Source: Thermoplasmata archaeon (lineage in GTDB: Archaea; Thermoplasmatota; Thermoplasmata; Thermoplasmatales; Thermoplasmataceae). From it: 17,004 bases of DNA. Positions 1-6,781 of the stretch are shown one piece after another (the first letter of the stretch is position 1; each line of letters begins with the position of its first letter). The stretch is from NCBI GenBank assembly GCA_021797265.1, contig JAJZZZ010000012.1, forward strand, positions 1 to 17,004, in the 5' to 3' direction. Under the pieces are notes generated by a model. That model was not told the DNA's origin and did not search any database. It saw nothing but the letters and a program-made list of their open reading frames with translations. The position numbers and the translations under genes are program-made.

Positions 1-224
1 AAGGGCAATTGTGATAGCTCCCTTGAAATATTATAAGACTATTCTCATGAATCGACGAGGTACACTAAGACTGCATACATTCACATTTTAAAATATGTAA
101 GATTATCAATCTGATATATGGGATTTGTAGCTTTCAGCAAATATGGTGCGCAACTGTTGTGTGTGCCGCTGCTGTGTTGAATATATACCTAAGCAACATA
201 TGGCCCGAGTTGCTTTATTTCTTC

Positions 225-551
225 CTATTCCGGAATCACTTTCCATTCCATGTAAACGGCCCTGCGCTTCCCGATAAAGGATATACCGGTATCCAGATCC
301 TCCTCCCTTATCATGACTAGGTCCTCATATCTTACCAAAGGGAATGTTTCTAGTCGTACTTCCCTGTGATAATGGTATTTCGAATAGTTTAAAGGGTCAT
401 CATATCCATAGATTTTTCGCAGCATCCGTCGACAGAACTCTTCCTTTCCTCGGTTTTGTAGCCGGAATGGGTCTTCAGCAGAATTGCAGTCTTCATGAAA
501 TACTATATTGGAAGGCCACGAATACCTTTTTGTTATAATACGGCTATACAT
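225..551 (-). CDS. Small unrecognised protein (108 aa)
   Basis: This open frame begins at an ATG and ends in a TAA close to the left edge of the coding part of the window. I do not recognise the family. The product is charged and rich in Arg, Tyr and Glu, with no membrane segment and no signal peptide. Its C-terminal half looks like ordinary globular protein (alternating acidic and hydrophobic residues around RYEDLVMIREEDLD). No convincing TATA box or Shine-Dalgarno is visible upstream. It sits back to back with a decayed transposase whose start lies only 32 bases away, so it could be a remnant of a longer gene cut by the insertion. It may equally be a chance ORF. Confidence 0.35.
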   Translation of the reverse strand: MYSRIITKRYSWPSNIVFHEDCNSAEDPFRLQNRGKEEFCRRMLRKIYGYDDPLNYSKYHYHREVRLETFPLVRYEDLVMIREEDLDTGISFIGKRRAVYMEWKVIPE

Positions 552-583
552 AGCCGTTTTGAATAGGCGTTGGAAAGGCTGAA

Positions 584-1418
584 ATGGGGAAACCTTACAG
601 AGATAAGCGGAACTGGAAGGGATACAACGAGGAACTGGTCATAGGGAGAATGTTCTTTTTCGATCTGGATTTTGTTGAGAAATGGGATATGGTACCGAAG
701 AGGATGAATGGAAGAAAGAGGGGATAACCATTCCCCTTTCCGGATTCCTTGGTGAGGTTCATAATGCTGTAGAAGCAGTACCTTGAGTACAGGCGTCTGG
801 AAGGCATGGCAAGATCACTGGTGGATATGGGCCCCATATCCAGATATGGCGAATACACAACCATATGGCTCTTATACATGATATGCAACCTGAACTGGAT
901 ATTTCAGGCATGCAGTATGCGGAGATTGGTACAGACGGTACTGGCCTTAATACAAGTAATGCAGGATCATACCGTATCATAAAATACGGTGATCCAGATG
1001 CAAGGAAAAGAAAACATCTCATTGTCATAATAACGGCGTATGTGAGAGCATAAAAGATCGTTGGCATTCAGTCGCACATTGAAAGCAACGATCCATCGAA
1101 ACCGGAGACCACATCTGAACACATAAGGGAGGCAATAATGAAAGGAGTAAGGGTGAAATGATTCTATGTGACGGTACATTTGACACTAATGATCTCTACA
1201 CTGTAATGCATTCCATCGGCTCAAGGGTTGTAATCAAGATAAGGACGAATGCCTCTCCGGGCAGGTACAGGGGAAGCAAGTACGGGCGGTGGGCCATAAG
1301 GGAATACCAGAAGAAGGAGCACAAGCAAAAGGCTGAGGATAATGATTACGGAATGAGATGGCCGGGAACAGATAGCATTTTCTCAGCTGTGAAGAGGAGG
1401 TTCGGCGAGAACTGCTGA
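584..1418 (+). pseudogene. Degenerate IS5/IS4-like DDE transposase
   Basis: Reading from the ATG at 584 gives a typical transposase N-terminus (MGKPYRDKRNW, then a DLDFVEKWDM segment). The frame is broken by TAA at 725-727 and TAG at 770-772. It then shifts near 860 into the frame of 865-1053, which carries IGTDGTGLNTSNAGSYRI, the likely first catalytic Asp region. A further TAA stands at 1051-1053. After another shift near 1160-1170 the frame of 1158-1418 carries CDGTFDTND (the likely second Asp) and then YGMRWPGTDSIFSAVKRRFG, where a catalytic Glu would be expected in this part of the fold. The pieces are in the correct order with small gaps, so this is one gene with several stops and at least two frameshifts. 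It cannot make a full transposase. The family call is from remembered motifs. Terminal inverted repeats were not identified. Confidence 0.75.
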
Positions 1419-1798
1419 GCAGATCTTCAGGAGGTCTGGAAGTTAAGAAATACCAGTGATTCTGGATATATGAATATATAAATCACGGGGCAAGGAGGGA
1501 GGTTAGAATGATAGATTAAGCGTTTGAAGAGGGAAAACAGAATCAAGAATGTTGAAAATCATACAACGGGCTGGATTTGATCAACACAATGACGCGCCAC
1601 CTTTATTGTATATAGTCAAACTAGGCGTAATGAATATCAGAAAGCCGGGAAAAAATAATAGTTGACTGAGCCGAATACATCGGGATGATGTAATCAAGTG
1701 ATAACCGACTCAGAAGCTAACTACATTCAATGTGTGTAAACGAAATTTGAACTATATTTCGCATTCTTGAACTATAAAATTTAAATGTTTTAGCACAC
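1419..1798. other. Gene-free stretch after the decayed transposase
   Basis: No open frame of convincing length or composition is present on either strand. The first 60 bases may be the eroded 3' end of the transposase (a short in-frame continuation followed by stops). An imperfect inverted repeat of 8 bases, CTGAGCCG near 1665 and CGACTCAG near 1705, lies in the middle. The right end contains the AT-rich promoter of the next ORF. Confidence 0.5.
1773..1787 (+). promoter_or_regulatory. Probable archaeal TATA box
   Basis: TATAAAATTTAAATG is strongly TATA-like. Its centre lies roughly 30 bases before the ATG at 1814, which fits a short-leader or leaderless transcript. The position argues against the TTG at 1799 as the start. 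Confidence 0.5.
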
Positions 1799-1813
1799 TT
1801 GAAGAATAGCGCA

Positions 1814-2089
1814 ATGAATGAGGGTATTTTTCTTGATCTGATGAGACGGGTACAGAGAGGTGACATGATCAGGATTTACCCTATGCAACAGGGTAACAGC
1901 CAGGGAATAAGAACTAAGGCTTACCCATGCAAAGCAGGCTCTGGCGAAATATACGAAGTGACTGAGCCATTTGAAGCTCGCATGGAGGCCTACAACGACG
2001 TTGCCCTGCGGGTCAGGGCAGAAAACGGTCTCTGTCTCATAATAAACGTGGAAGAGATATGGAAAGTAGACAGAATATGGTCCGAATGA
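1814..2089 (+). CDS. Small hypothetical protein (91 aa)
   Basis: I chose the ATG at 1814. A TTG at 1799 is in frame, but it lies too close to the TATA-like box at 1773-1787. The product is soluble, with no membrane helix. It begins with an amphipathic stretch (FLDLMRRVQRGDMIRIYP) and ends with a repeated aromatic/acidic pattern (VEEIWKVDRIWSE). Alternating beta-like segments in the middle suggest a small beta-rich domain. I do not recognise the family. A promoter-like box at the right distance and protein-like composition support a real gene, but it sits alone in an otherwise decayed region and could be a strain-specific or mobile-element cargo ORF. Confidence 0.5.
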   Translation: MNEGIFLDLMRRVQRGDMIRIYPMQQGNSQGIRTKAYPCKAGSGEIYEVTEPFEARMEAYNDVALRVRAENGLCLIINVEEIWKVDRIWSE

Positions 2090-2800
2090 TCAAATTTGGG
2101 AAGAGTTTAAATTTCGGTGTGCCGCATCATACATAAAGGCAGGGGAACATTGTGATTCTTTGAGCAGGAAAGCTCTGATCTTCACGGAGGAGATGAATTG
2201 TGAAACTTATGTGCCTGGCAGTGGCACTGAGATTCAAGCATGAAACTCCACCTGTGAAAACATGAGAAAGTCATGCATGAAAATCCCCATGCAGTGATTG
2301 ATCTGGAAGGACTTCAGCATGGGTTGGGAATGTCTCCGTTCTGCAGTCTGATCAGAGGAACGGACAGAAGGCATATTCCCATTGCATGCAGACAGGGATG
2401 CATGCAGGTGGATCACTGATACCCACAGAGGCGCAACCTTCAGGACTGGGAAGACGCCAAAACTCGGTAATGGGTTCCCGCAAAACTGTCAGCACAGTGG
2501 GGGATGAAGGCGAAAAGGTAGCAAAAGTGAGAGCCTCCTATGCCTTAACTGAGGAGAGGATGTCAGAGAAATAAAAGAATGGAAGAAACTACTAATATTG
2601 GTTATAATGTCCTTTATAATTTTATGAGACATTTTATGAGATATACGTCTTGCCAGTTCCTATAGCTTTGTGAACCATGTTGGTAACTTTCATATCATAA
2701 GAATGAAAGCAAGTAGATCAGTCAATTCCAGGGAGCTATTATTAGAAGCCTGGATTTAAGCATTTTTTAAAGATAATGTCGATCCGGCGTCATTATTATA
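2090..2800. other. Gene-poor stretch with eroded coding sequence
   Basis: No intact gene is visible over about 700 bases. On the plus strand the frame open from 2294 (VIDLEGLQHGLGM...) ends at a TGA near 2420, and a second frame open from 2386 to 2574 overlaps it and then runs on. This is the look of one older coding region with a frameshift. The fragments vaguely resemble the end of a TnpB-like or other transposon protein, but I cannot support that from the residues. The remainder (2576-2790) is AT-rich and holds an 11-base direct repeat and small inverted repeats. Confidence 0.4.
2619..2641. repeat. Two exact copies of ATTTTATGAGA
   Basis: The 11-base unit occurs at 2619-2629 and 2631-2641, separated by one C, giving a 12-base period. 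It may be a simple tandem duplication or a binding-site pair. No function is implied. Confidence 0.6.
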
Positions 2801-2831
2801 AGTGACATTTGACTTAACCGACAGTTACTGT

Positions 2832-3203
2832 ATGGCAAGAAGGAATCTAAGACTGATAATATATGCAGCGTACATAGCCATATTCATAACGCTGGATTTC
2901 CTCATTCCTTACTTTCTTCCAAAGTATGCAGGCGACACCGACTTTATACCATTTTTCTTCTTCATTCCATTCTTCTGGCTGGGCAGAAGAAGATCAAGAT
3001 CGTCTGGAAACAGAAATTATGGGAATCCTCAGCCAGATACTGATACGTCAGGCAATCCTTCCAATAGTCTGAATTACGCCAGTGGGCATGAATACGATGA
3101 GTTCGGCATTCCCCGGAGAAGGTACAACACACGGCTTTACTATATCATTGGAGCAGCAGTTATTGTTACTGCAATAGCAATATTTCTTCTGGTCATATTA
3201 TGA
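2832..3203 (+). CDS. Small integral membrane protein (about 123 aa)
   Basis: The family is not recognised. The product has a short basic N-terminus (MARRNLR), a first hydrophobic helix (about residues 8-28), a very aromatic second hydrophobic segment (IPFFFFIPFFWLG, about 38-50), a polar loop of some 50 residues rich in Asn, Gly, Ser, Asp and Arg, and a C-terminal helix of about 20 residues ending at the last residue. I chose ATG 2832. The frame also opens at a GTG at 2802, which would add ten residues of poorer composition. A TATA-like TTATTATA at 2793-2800 favours 2832, whereas TTTTTAAA at 2764-2771 would suit 2802. It lies 50 bases upstream of the antiporter gene, which has its own TATA box, so the two are probably separate transcripts. 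A role in membrane or envelope function is inference only. Confidence 0.65.
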   Translation: MARRNLRLIIYAAYIAIFITLDFLIPYFLPKYAGDTDFIPFFFFIPFFWLGRRRSRSSGNRNYGNPQPDTDTSGNPSNSLNYASGHEYDEFGIPRRRYNTRLYYIIGAAVIVTAIAIFLLVIL

Positions 3204-3220
3204 GCAGCCTTCCGGAAATG

Positions 3221-3228
3221 TATATAAA
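3221..3228 (+). promoter_or_regulatory. TATA box of the antiporter gene
   Basis: TATATAAA is centred about 29 bases before the ATG at 3254 and no Shine-Dalgarno lies between. This matches the leaderless promoter pattern seen elsewhere in the window. Confidence 0.6.
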
Positions 3229-3253
3229 CAAATAGGGGTTCAAGAGAAGGCCG

Positions 3254-4432
3254 ATGACCCTTATATCTTCAATTTTTGTCCTGCTATTCGTGGCACTTGT
3301 GGCCGGTGAACTGCTCAACAGAGTGGGAATTCCTTCGGTAGTGGGTGAACTCCTTACAGGCCTCATACTGGGTCCGGCAGTCCTTGGAATAGTGAGTCCA
3401 AATCAGGTATTTAGTGGCATATCTGAGGTCGCGCTGTTCTTTATCGTTCTCCTTATTGGTATAGAGGCCACCACTGATTCACTCATAAAGAACTACAAAC
3501 CAGCAATGGTTTTCACGGCAACAAGCTTTATCATTCCGGTCGTGGCAATGGTAATAGTTTCAACGATGATTTTTCACCTGAGCTATATCAGTGCTATCGT
3601 CCTTTCGGTTGCAGTGGGGGTCCCATCAATCTCCATAGTATCGGTTATATTGAGGGATTATGACATGCTCCGTGTAAGGGCGGGGCACATCATACTTGCA
3701 AGTGTTGTAATCACAGATATAATTGCCTTTGCAGTGGCGTCAATATTTTCAGACCCCAAGGCAGTCTATTACGAGGTTCCGGGAATAGTAATCTTTATGG
3801 TTCTTTTCTTCACACTGGACATGGAAGTGAGGAAGCACTCAAAACTCGTTGTTGGGTTGTTTACCAGGCTCCACGCCACTGAGCGTGGTGAGAAGATTAT
3901 ATTTGGATCCATCATACTTTCCGGGCTCATAATAGCCAGTATTTTCGAAATCATAGGCATAACTTATGTTCTGGGGGCATTTTTTGCAGGAATAATCATA
4001 AGTGATGTTGTCGTGGGTCGCGACCTTCAGGGAATCCTTACAAGGACTCTATCACGGATAAACGACAGTTTCTTCATTCCCATCTTCTTCGCCATTGCAG
4101 GCCTGAACAGTATTTTTCCTCCTCGGGATTCAGTTTATCTGATGTTCGCTCTGGTGGCGGTTGGAATTGCCATTTCCGTGCCTCTTGATTACTTCTACGG
4201 TAGAACCGTGTTTGAGCACATAAGCGCAAAGACAGGCGTCGGTATTCTGGGGGGACGCGGGGCAGTCGGCATTGTCATTGCAACAGTGGCCCTGAGTTCA
4301 GGAATTATCACGAGAGGCTTGTTTTCGGTGGCCGTATTTGCAACATTGATCATATCAACGTGCCTGCCCCCTCTGGTCATGAAGAAAGATATACATATAC
4401 CGGAGGAGGCCTCAGAATTACTTTACTACTGA
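3254..4432 (+). CDS. CPA2-family monovalent cation/proton antiporter
   Basis: This 392-residue polytopic membrane protein exchanges Na+ or K+ for H+ across the cytoplasmic membrane, by family. Around a dozen hydrophobic segments are visible. The N-terminal GELLTGLILGPAVLG (31-45) is the characteristic first-helix motif of the Kef/NhaS/GerN group. ITDIIAFAVA (153-162) holds the Thr-Asp pair (T154, D155) that corresponds to the ion-binding Asp of CPA2 carriers. GGRGAVGIVIATVAL (333-347) is the conserved Arg-containing late helix. The length is that of the membrane domain only, with no TrkA-N or universal-stress domain at the C-terminus. It starts at ATG 3254 behind a TATA box. Its last 15 bases overlap the end of the convergent Lrp/AsnC gene. 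Cytoplasmic pH control would suit an acidophile, but the ion specificity cannot be read from the sequence. Confidence 0.9.
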   Translation: MTLISSIFVLLFVALVAGELLNRVGIPSVVGELLTGLILGPAVLGIVSPNQVFSGISEVALFFIVLLIGIEATTDSLIKNYKPAMVFTATSFIIPVVAMVIVSTMIFHLSYISAIVLSVAVGVPSISIVSVILRDYDMLRVRAGHIILASVVITDIIAFAVASIFSDPKAVYYEVPGIVIFMVLFFTLDMEVRKHSKLVVGLFTRLHATERGEKIIFGSIILSGLIIASIFEIIGITYVLGAFFAGIIISDVVVGRDLQGILTRTLSRINDSFFIPIFFAIAGLNSIFPPRDSVYLMFALVAVGIAISVPLDYFYGRTVFEHISAKTGVGILGGRGAVGIVIATVALSSGIITRGLFSVAVFATLIISTCLPPLVMKKDIHIPEEASELLYY

Positions 4433-4849
4433 AAAAACCGAAACTGTCTCTGTCTTCTCCACACCTTCGGTTGCTCTCAGCTTATCCAGCACAAAGTTTC
4501 CAACATCTTCCACTGTGGATGATCTTATCTTTACCATCATGTCCCAGGCTCCAGCTATTATGTAGACCTCTTCAACTTCCCTGAACCTGGAAATTTTTTC
4601 AGCAAGCTGCCTCTGCGTTACTCCGGCAGCAGGGCTGAATGAGACGAATATGAATGAAACAACTGGCAGGCCGATGGCCTTGTAGTCCGGAACAATGGTG
4701 AATTTCCTAATAATTCCATCCTTTACCATTCCCTGGATTCTCTCGTAGACTGTGACACGAGGTATATCAAGTTCCTTGGAAATGTCTGATATCTTGTCTC
4801 TTCCGTGTTCCACCAGATACTGAAAGATCCTCTGATCCTTTGCGTCCAT
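4418..4849 (-). CDS. Lrp/AsnC-family transcriptional regulator
   Basis: A winged helix-turn-helix occupies the first 50 residues (MDAKDQRIFQYL, then ISDISKELDIPRVTVYERI). It is followed by the ligand-binding RAM domain with the conserved EVYIIAGAWDMMVKI strand and loop. With the start chosen here it has 143 residues, normal for the family. An ATG at 4864 is also in frame. I prefer 4849 because the protein then starts with the family-typical MDxxD, and because TTTTAAAT on the minus strand at 4871-4878 is centred 25 bases away. Lrp/AsnC proteins form octamers that bind amino acids and DNA. The gene is divergent from an asparagine synthetase, and the region between them holds symmetric TGTCCA/TGGACA elements, so control by asparagine or aspartate is a reasonable inference. 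The 3' end overlaps the antiporter by 15 bases. Confidence 0.92.
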   Translation of the reverse strand: MDAKDQRIFQYLVEHGRDKISDISKELDIPRVTVYERIQGMVKDGIIRKFTIVPDYKAIGLPVVSFIFVSFSPAAGVTQRQLAEKISRFREVEEVYIIAGAWDMMVKIRSSTVEDVGNFVLDKLRATEGVEKTETVSVFSVVK

Positions 4850-4879
4850 GCCAGTTAATTTCATGGTAGTATTTAAAAG

Positions 4880-4894
4880 TAGACATTCTGTCCA
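4880..4894. promoter_or_regulatory. Candidate operator beside the regulator promoter
   Basis: TAGACA-TTC-TGTCCA is an inverted repeat with one mismatch. It abuts the minus-strand TATA-like box at 4871-4878 of the Lrp/AsnC gene, and its TGTCCA half-site is repeated in the larger palindrome at 4930-4947. The position suits autoregulation. Function is inferred from symmetry only. Confidence 0.45.
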
Positions 4895-4897
4895 TGT

Positions 4898-4911
4898 TAT
4901 TTAATTAAATA
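4898..4911. promoter_or_regulatory. 14-base perfect AT palindrome
   Basis: TATTTAATTAAATA is fully self-complementary. It lies about midway between the two divergent start codons and between the two candidate operators. It could be a flexible bending element, part of a regulator-binding array, or a second TATA box for the regulator gene. Confidence 0.45.
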
Positions 4912-4929
4912 CGACGTGAGATAACGTAA

Positions 4930-4947
4930 TGTCCAAATATGTGGACA
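4930..4947. promoter_or_regulatory. Candidate operator beside the asparagine synthetase promoter
   Basis: TGTCCA-AATATG-TGGACA has perfect six-base arms. It ends six bases before the TATA-like CTTATATG at 4954-4961, the place where an archaeal activator or repressor would touch TBP/TFB. The half-site recurs at 4889-4894, about four helical turns away. Confidence 0.55.
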
Positions 4948-4953
4948 AGCGTT

Positions 4954-4961
4954 CTTATATG
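4954..4961 (+). promoter_or_regulatory. TATA box of the asparagine synthetase gene
   Basis: CTTATATG is centred about 23 bases before the ATG at 4980. There is no Shine-Dalgarno, so the transcript is predicted to be leaderless. Confidence 0.55.
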
Positions 4962-4979
4962 AGATGAAATTAACATTAT

Positions 4980-5912
4980 ATGGAAACGGAAGTAGTTTCG
5001 GAACTTATGGAGCATCTCAGCGATAAAAAACTGGAAGCAGCACTGAAGGTTAACACAACTGTCAGGGCAGCAATGGGTGAATTTCTCAGGGACAGGGGGT
5101 TCATAGAGATACCTCCCGTGATTTTCTCCACCGTAACTGATCCACTCAACCATCCCGTGTATGATCCTTCATTCGAATATGAAGGAACGAGATATGCCCT
5201 CACCAAGAGCATGATATTCCACAAGCAGATAATTGTACAGAAGTTTCCAAAGATTTTTACATTCTCACCCAACATCCGGTTGGAAATGCCTGAAAAAGCT
5301 AGGACCGGCAGGCATCTTCTTGAGTTTACCCAGCTGGATCTGGAGGTGAAGGGTGCCACAAGGGAAGACCTCATTAAACTTGGCGAAGAGCTTTTCATTC
5401 ACACTCTGGAGAAGGTAATTGAGAAACATTCTCAGGACCTGCACGATCTTGGCAGAAGCCTCAGTGTTCCCCATGCGCCTTTCAAAAGATATAAATTCGA
5501 GGATGCCGTGAAAAAGTACGGGTCTGAATTCGAAACGATCCTTTCAAAGGAGGCAAGAGAGCCATTCTGGATAGTGGACATACCGCTTAAGGAGAGGGAA
5601 TTTTATGATAGGGAAAGCGATGTTTCCTCCGGGATTCTGAACGACATGGATCTCATTTATCCGGAAGGATACTGCGAGGCGCTTTCAGGAGGGGAGAGGG
5701 AATTTGACCTGGACAGGATAATGGAAAGGATTCGCAGGAAAGGGCAGACATATGAGCAGTTCAAGTGGTTTCTGGAATTTGCCAGAGGAGGTCTGGAACT
5801 GTCAACAGGCTTTGGAATTGGTATTGAAAGGCTGGTGAGGTATATTTGCGGATTTGAAAGAATTGAGGATGTTCACCCCTTCCCAAAGGTCCCAGGAAAG
5901 GTATCCGTCTGA
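4980..5912 (+). CDS. Archaeal asparagine synthetase, AsnRS paralog (class II aaRS fold)
   Basis: The 310-residue product is the catalytic domain of an AspRS/AsnRS-type class II enzyme without the N-terminal anticodon-binding OB domain. Motif 1 is near FLRDRGFIEIPPV (35-47). Motif 2 is TFSPNIRLE (94-102, with R100 and E102) followed by RHLLEFTQLDLEV. Motif 3 is GFGIGIERL (277-285). The C-terminal HPFPKVPG is the usual AsnRS/AspRS ending. Stand-alone proteins of this type in archaea, described from Pyrococcus, make asparagine from aspartate, ATP and ammonia instead of charging tRNA. It starts at ATG 4980 behind its own TATA box and is divergent from the Lrp/AsnC regulator. A tRNA-related or other ligase role cannot be excluded by sequence, but the missing anticodon domain strongly favours amino-acid synthesis. 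It is unrelated to bacterial AsnB; bacterial AsnA is a distant class II relative. Confidence 0.87.
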   Translation: METEVVSELMEHLSDKKLEAALKVNTTVRAAMGEFLRDRGFIEIPPVIFSTVTDPLNHPVYDPSFEYEGTRYALTKSMIFHKQIIVQKFPKIFTFSPNIRLEMPEKARTGRHLLEFTQLDLEVKGATREDLIKLGEELFIHTLEKVIEKHSQDLHDLGRSLSVPHAPFKRYKFEDAVKKYGSEFETILSKEAREPFWIVDIPLKEREFYDRESDVSSGILNDMDLIYPEGYCEALSGGEREFDLDRIMERIRRKGQTYEQFKWFLEFARGGLELSTGFGIGIERLVRYICGFERIEDVHPFPKVPGKVSV

Positions 5913-5945
5913 ATGTTGAAAACCTGCAAATGCAACCTATTTAAT

Positions 5946-5972
5946 CCATTATTTTTCATTTAATGGCTTTTT
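5946..5972 (+). terminator. Hairpin plus T-tract after the asparagine synthetase gene
   Basis: CCATTA (5946-5951) pairs with TAATGG (5961-5966) across a T-rich nine-base loop and is followed by CTTTTT. It lies 34 bases after the stop codon. Archaeal polymerase terminates at T-tracts, so the Ts may matter more than the weak stem. Confidence 0.5.
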
Positions 5973-5995
5973 AAAATAACCTACACGAGAATGTG

Positions 5996-6005
5996 TATTA
6001 AATAT
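5996..6005 (+). promoter_or_regulatory. TATA box of the SDR gene
   Basis: TATTAAATAT is centred 25 bases before the ATG at 6025 and predicts a leaderless transcript. Confidence 0.6.
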
Positions 6006-6024
6006 GATTTATGAATAGCCATTC

Positions 6025-6753
6025 ATGGTAGACTTAATCAGGGATTCTATGGCAGGCAAGGTAGCTGTGATAATTGGCGTGGGACCGGGCCAGGGCATAT
6101 CAACCGTAAGAATGTTCATAAACTTTGGTGCCAAAGTGGCAATGGTTTCGAGGAGCGGCAATATGTTCGGGCTGGTGCCATCCTCCACAATAAAGGTGTA
6201 CAAGGCAGATGCAACGGACGAGAAGCAACTCGCGACGGTTCGGGACAGGATTATTGCAGACTATGGCGGAATAGATTTCGTTGTTTCCAATGTTGGCGTC
6301 TGGGAAAAGCTGAAGGGAGAATTTCCTGAAGTAAGTGATTTCGAAAGGATACTGCACATTAATCTGTCATCGCACCTGTCAGTAATCAGAACGTTTTCAC
6401 AGCCAATGAAGCCTGCAGGTGGTTCAATTGTCCTGGTGGGAGCCTCAAGGTACATATTCCGCGGCAACGATCTGGCCTACAATGTTTCCAAGTCCGCAAT
6501 TGAAGAGCTTGTGAGGAAATCTGCCGAGACTCTGCGTCAGTATAATATCAGAGTCAATGCCGTAATGCCAGGTTCAGTTGGCAAGGAGGACACTTACTAC
6601 AGGGTATTTCCATTCAATTTCACAAAGCTGTCGGAACGAAAGGAGCTGGAGCCCATCGAGGTTGCAATGGTTTCAGCATTCCTGGCCAGCGAAATGTCCC
6701 TTGGAATAGATGGTCAGTGCATCAACGTTGACCGTGGACTGAACTCATTCTGA
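6025..6753 (+). CDS. Short-chain dehydrogenase/reductase (SDR)
   Basis: The 242-residue length is typical of classical SDR oxidoreductases, which use NAD(P)H on a carbonyl or hydroxyl group. The Rossmann dinucleotide loop reads GVGPGQG (18-24), an equivalent of TGxxxGxG. VSNVG (88-91) stands where NNAG is usual. N113 lies in HINLSSHL. The catalytic Ser is probably S141 (LVGASRY), and the active-site Tyr and Lys are Y152 and K156 (YNVSK). RVNAVMPG (177-183) follows in the usual place. The ATG at 6025 fits the TATA box; an in-frame ATG at 6049 (MAGKVAVIIG) is the alternative. VSRSG after strand 2, with an Arg, leans toward NADP. The substrate is unknown. It faces the methyltransferase gene tail to tail with three bases between their stop codons. 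Confidence 0.88.
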   Translation: MVDLIRDSMAGKVAVIIGVGPGQGISTVRMFINFGAKVAMVSRSGNMFGLVPSSTIKVYKADATDEKQLATVRDRIIADYGGIDFVVSNVGVWEKLKGEFPEVSDFERILHINLSSHLSVIRTFSQPMKPAGGSIVLVGASRYIFRGNDLAYNVSKSAIEELVRKSAETLRQYNIRVNAVMPGSVGKEDTYYRVFPFNFTKLSERKELEPIEVAMVSAFLASEMSLGIDGQCINVDRGLNSF

Positions 6754-6781
6754 TTTTTATGGCTGGCTGGAATTATTTTTT
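6754..6781 (+). terminator. T-tracts after the SDR gene
   Basis: TTTTT starts directly after the TGA stop and TTTTTT occurs at 6776-6781. The tracts fall inside the last codons of the convergent methyltransferase gene. Archaeal RNA polymerase stops at such non-template T-runs, so this is the likely end of the SDR transcript. Confidence 0.4.

Noticed and set aside
2386..2574. Fragment as a TnpB (IS605 OrfB) remnant
   Set aside because: The resemblance is too vague. No RuvC or zinc-ribbon motif can be identified.
2687..2709. Inverted repeat CTTTCAT...ATGAAAG as a terminator or operator
   Set aside because: It is a short AT-rich stem in non-coding DNA without a T-tract or flanking gene end, so it is expected by chance.
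4850..4864. ATG at 4864 as the start of the Lrp/AsnC regulator
   Set aside because: Possible, but the TATA-like box at 4871-4878 lies too close, and the family usually starts MDxxD, which is at 4849. Kept as an alternative.
5265..5474. Minus-strand ORFs within the asparagine synthetase gene
   Set aside because: They are antisense shadows with no family likeness and no promoter.
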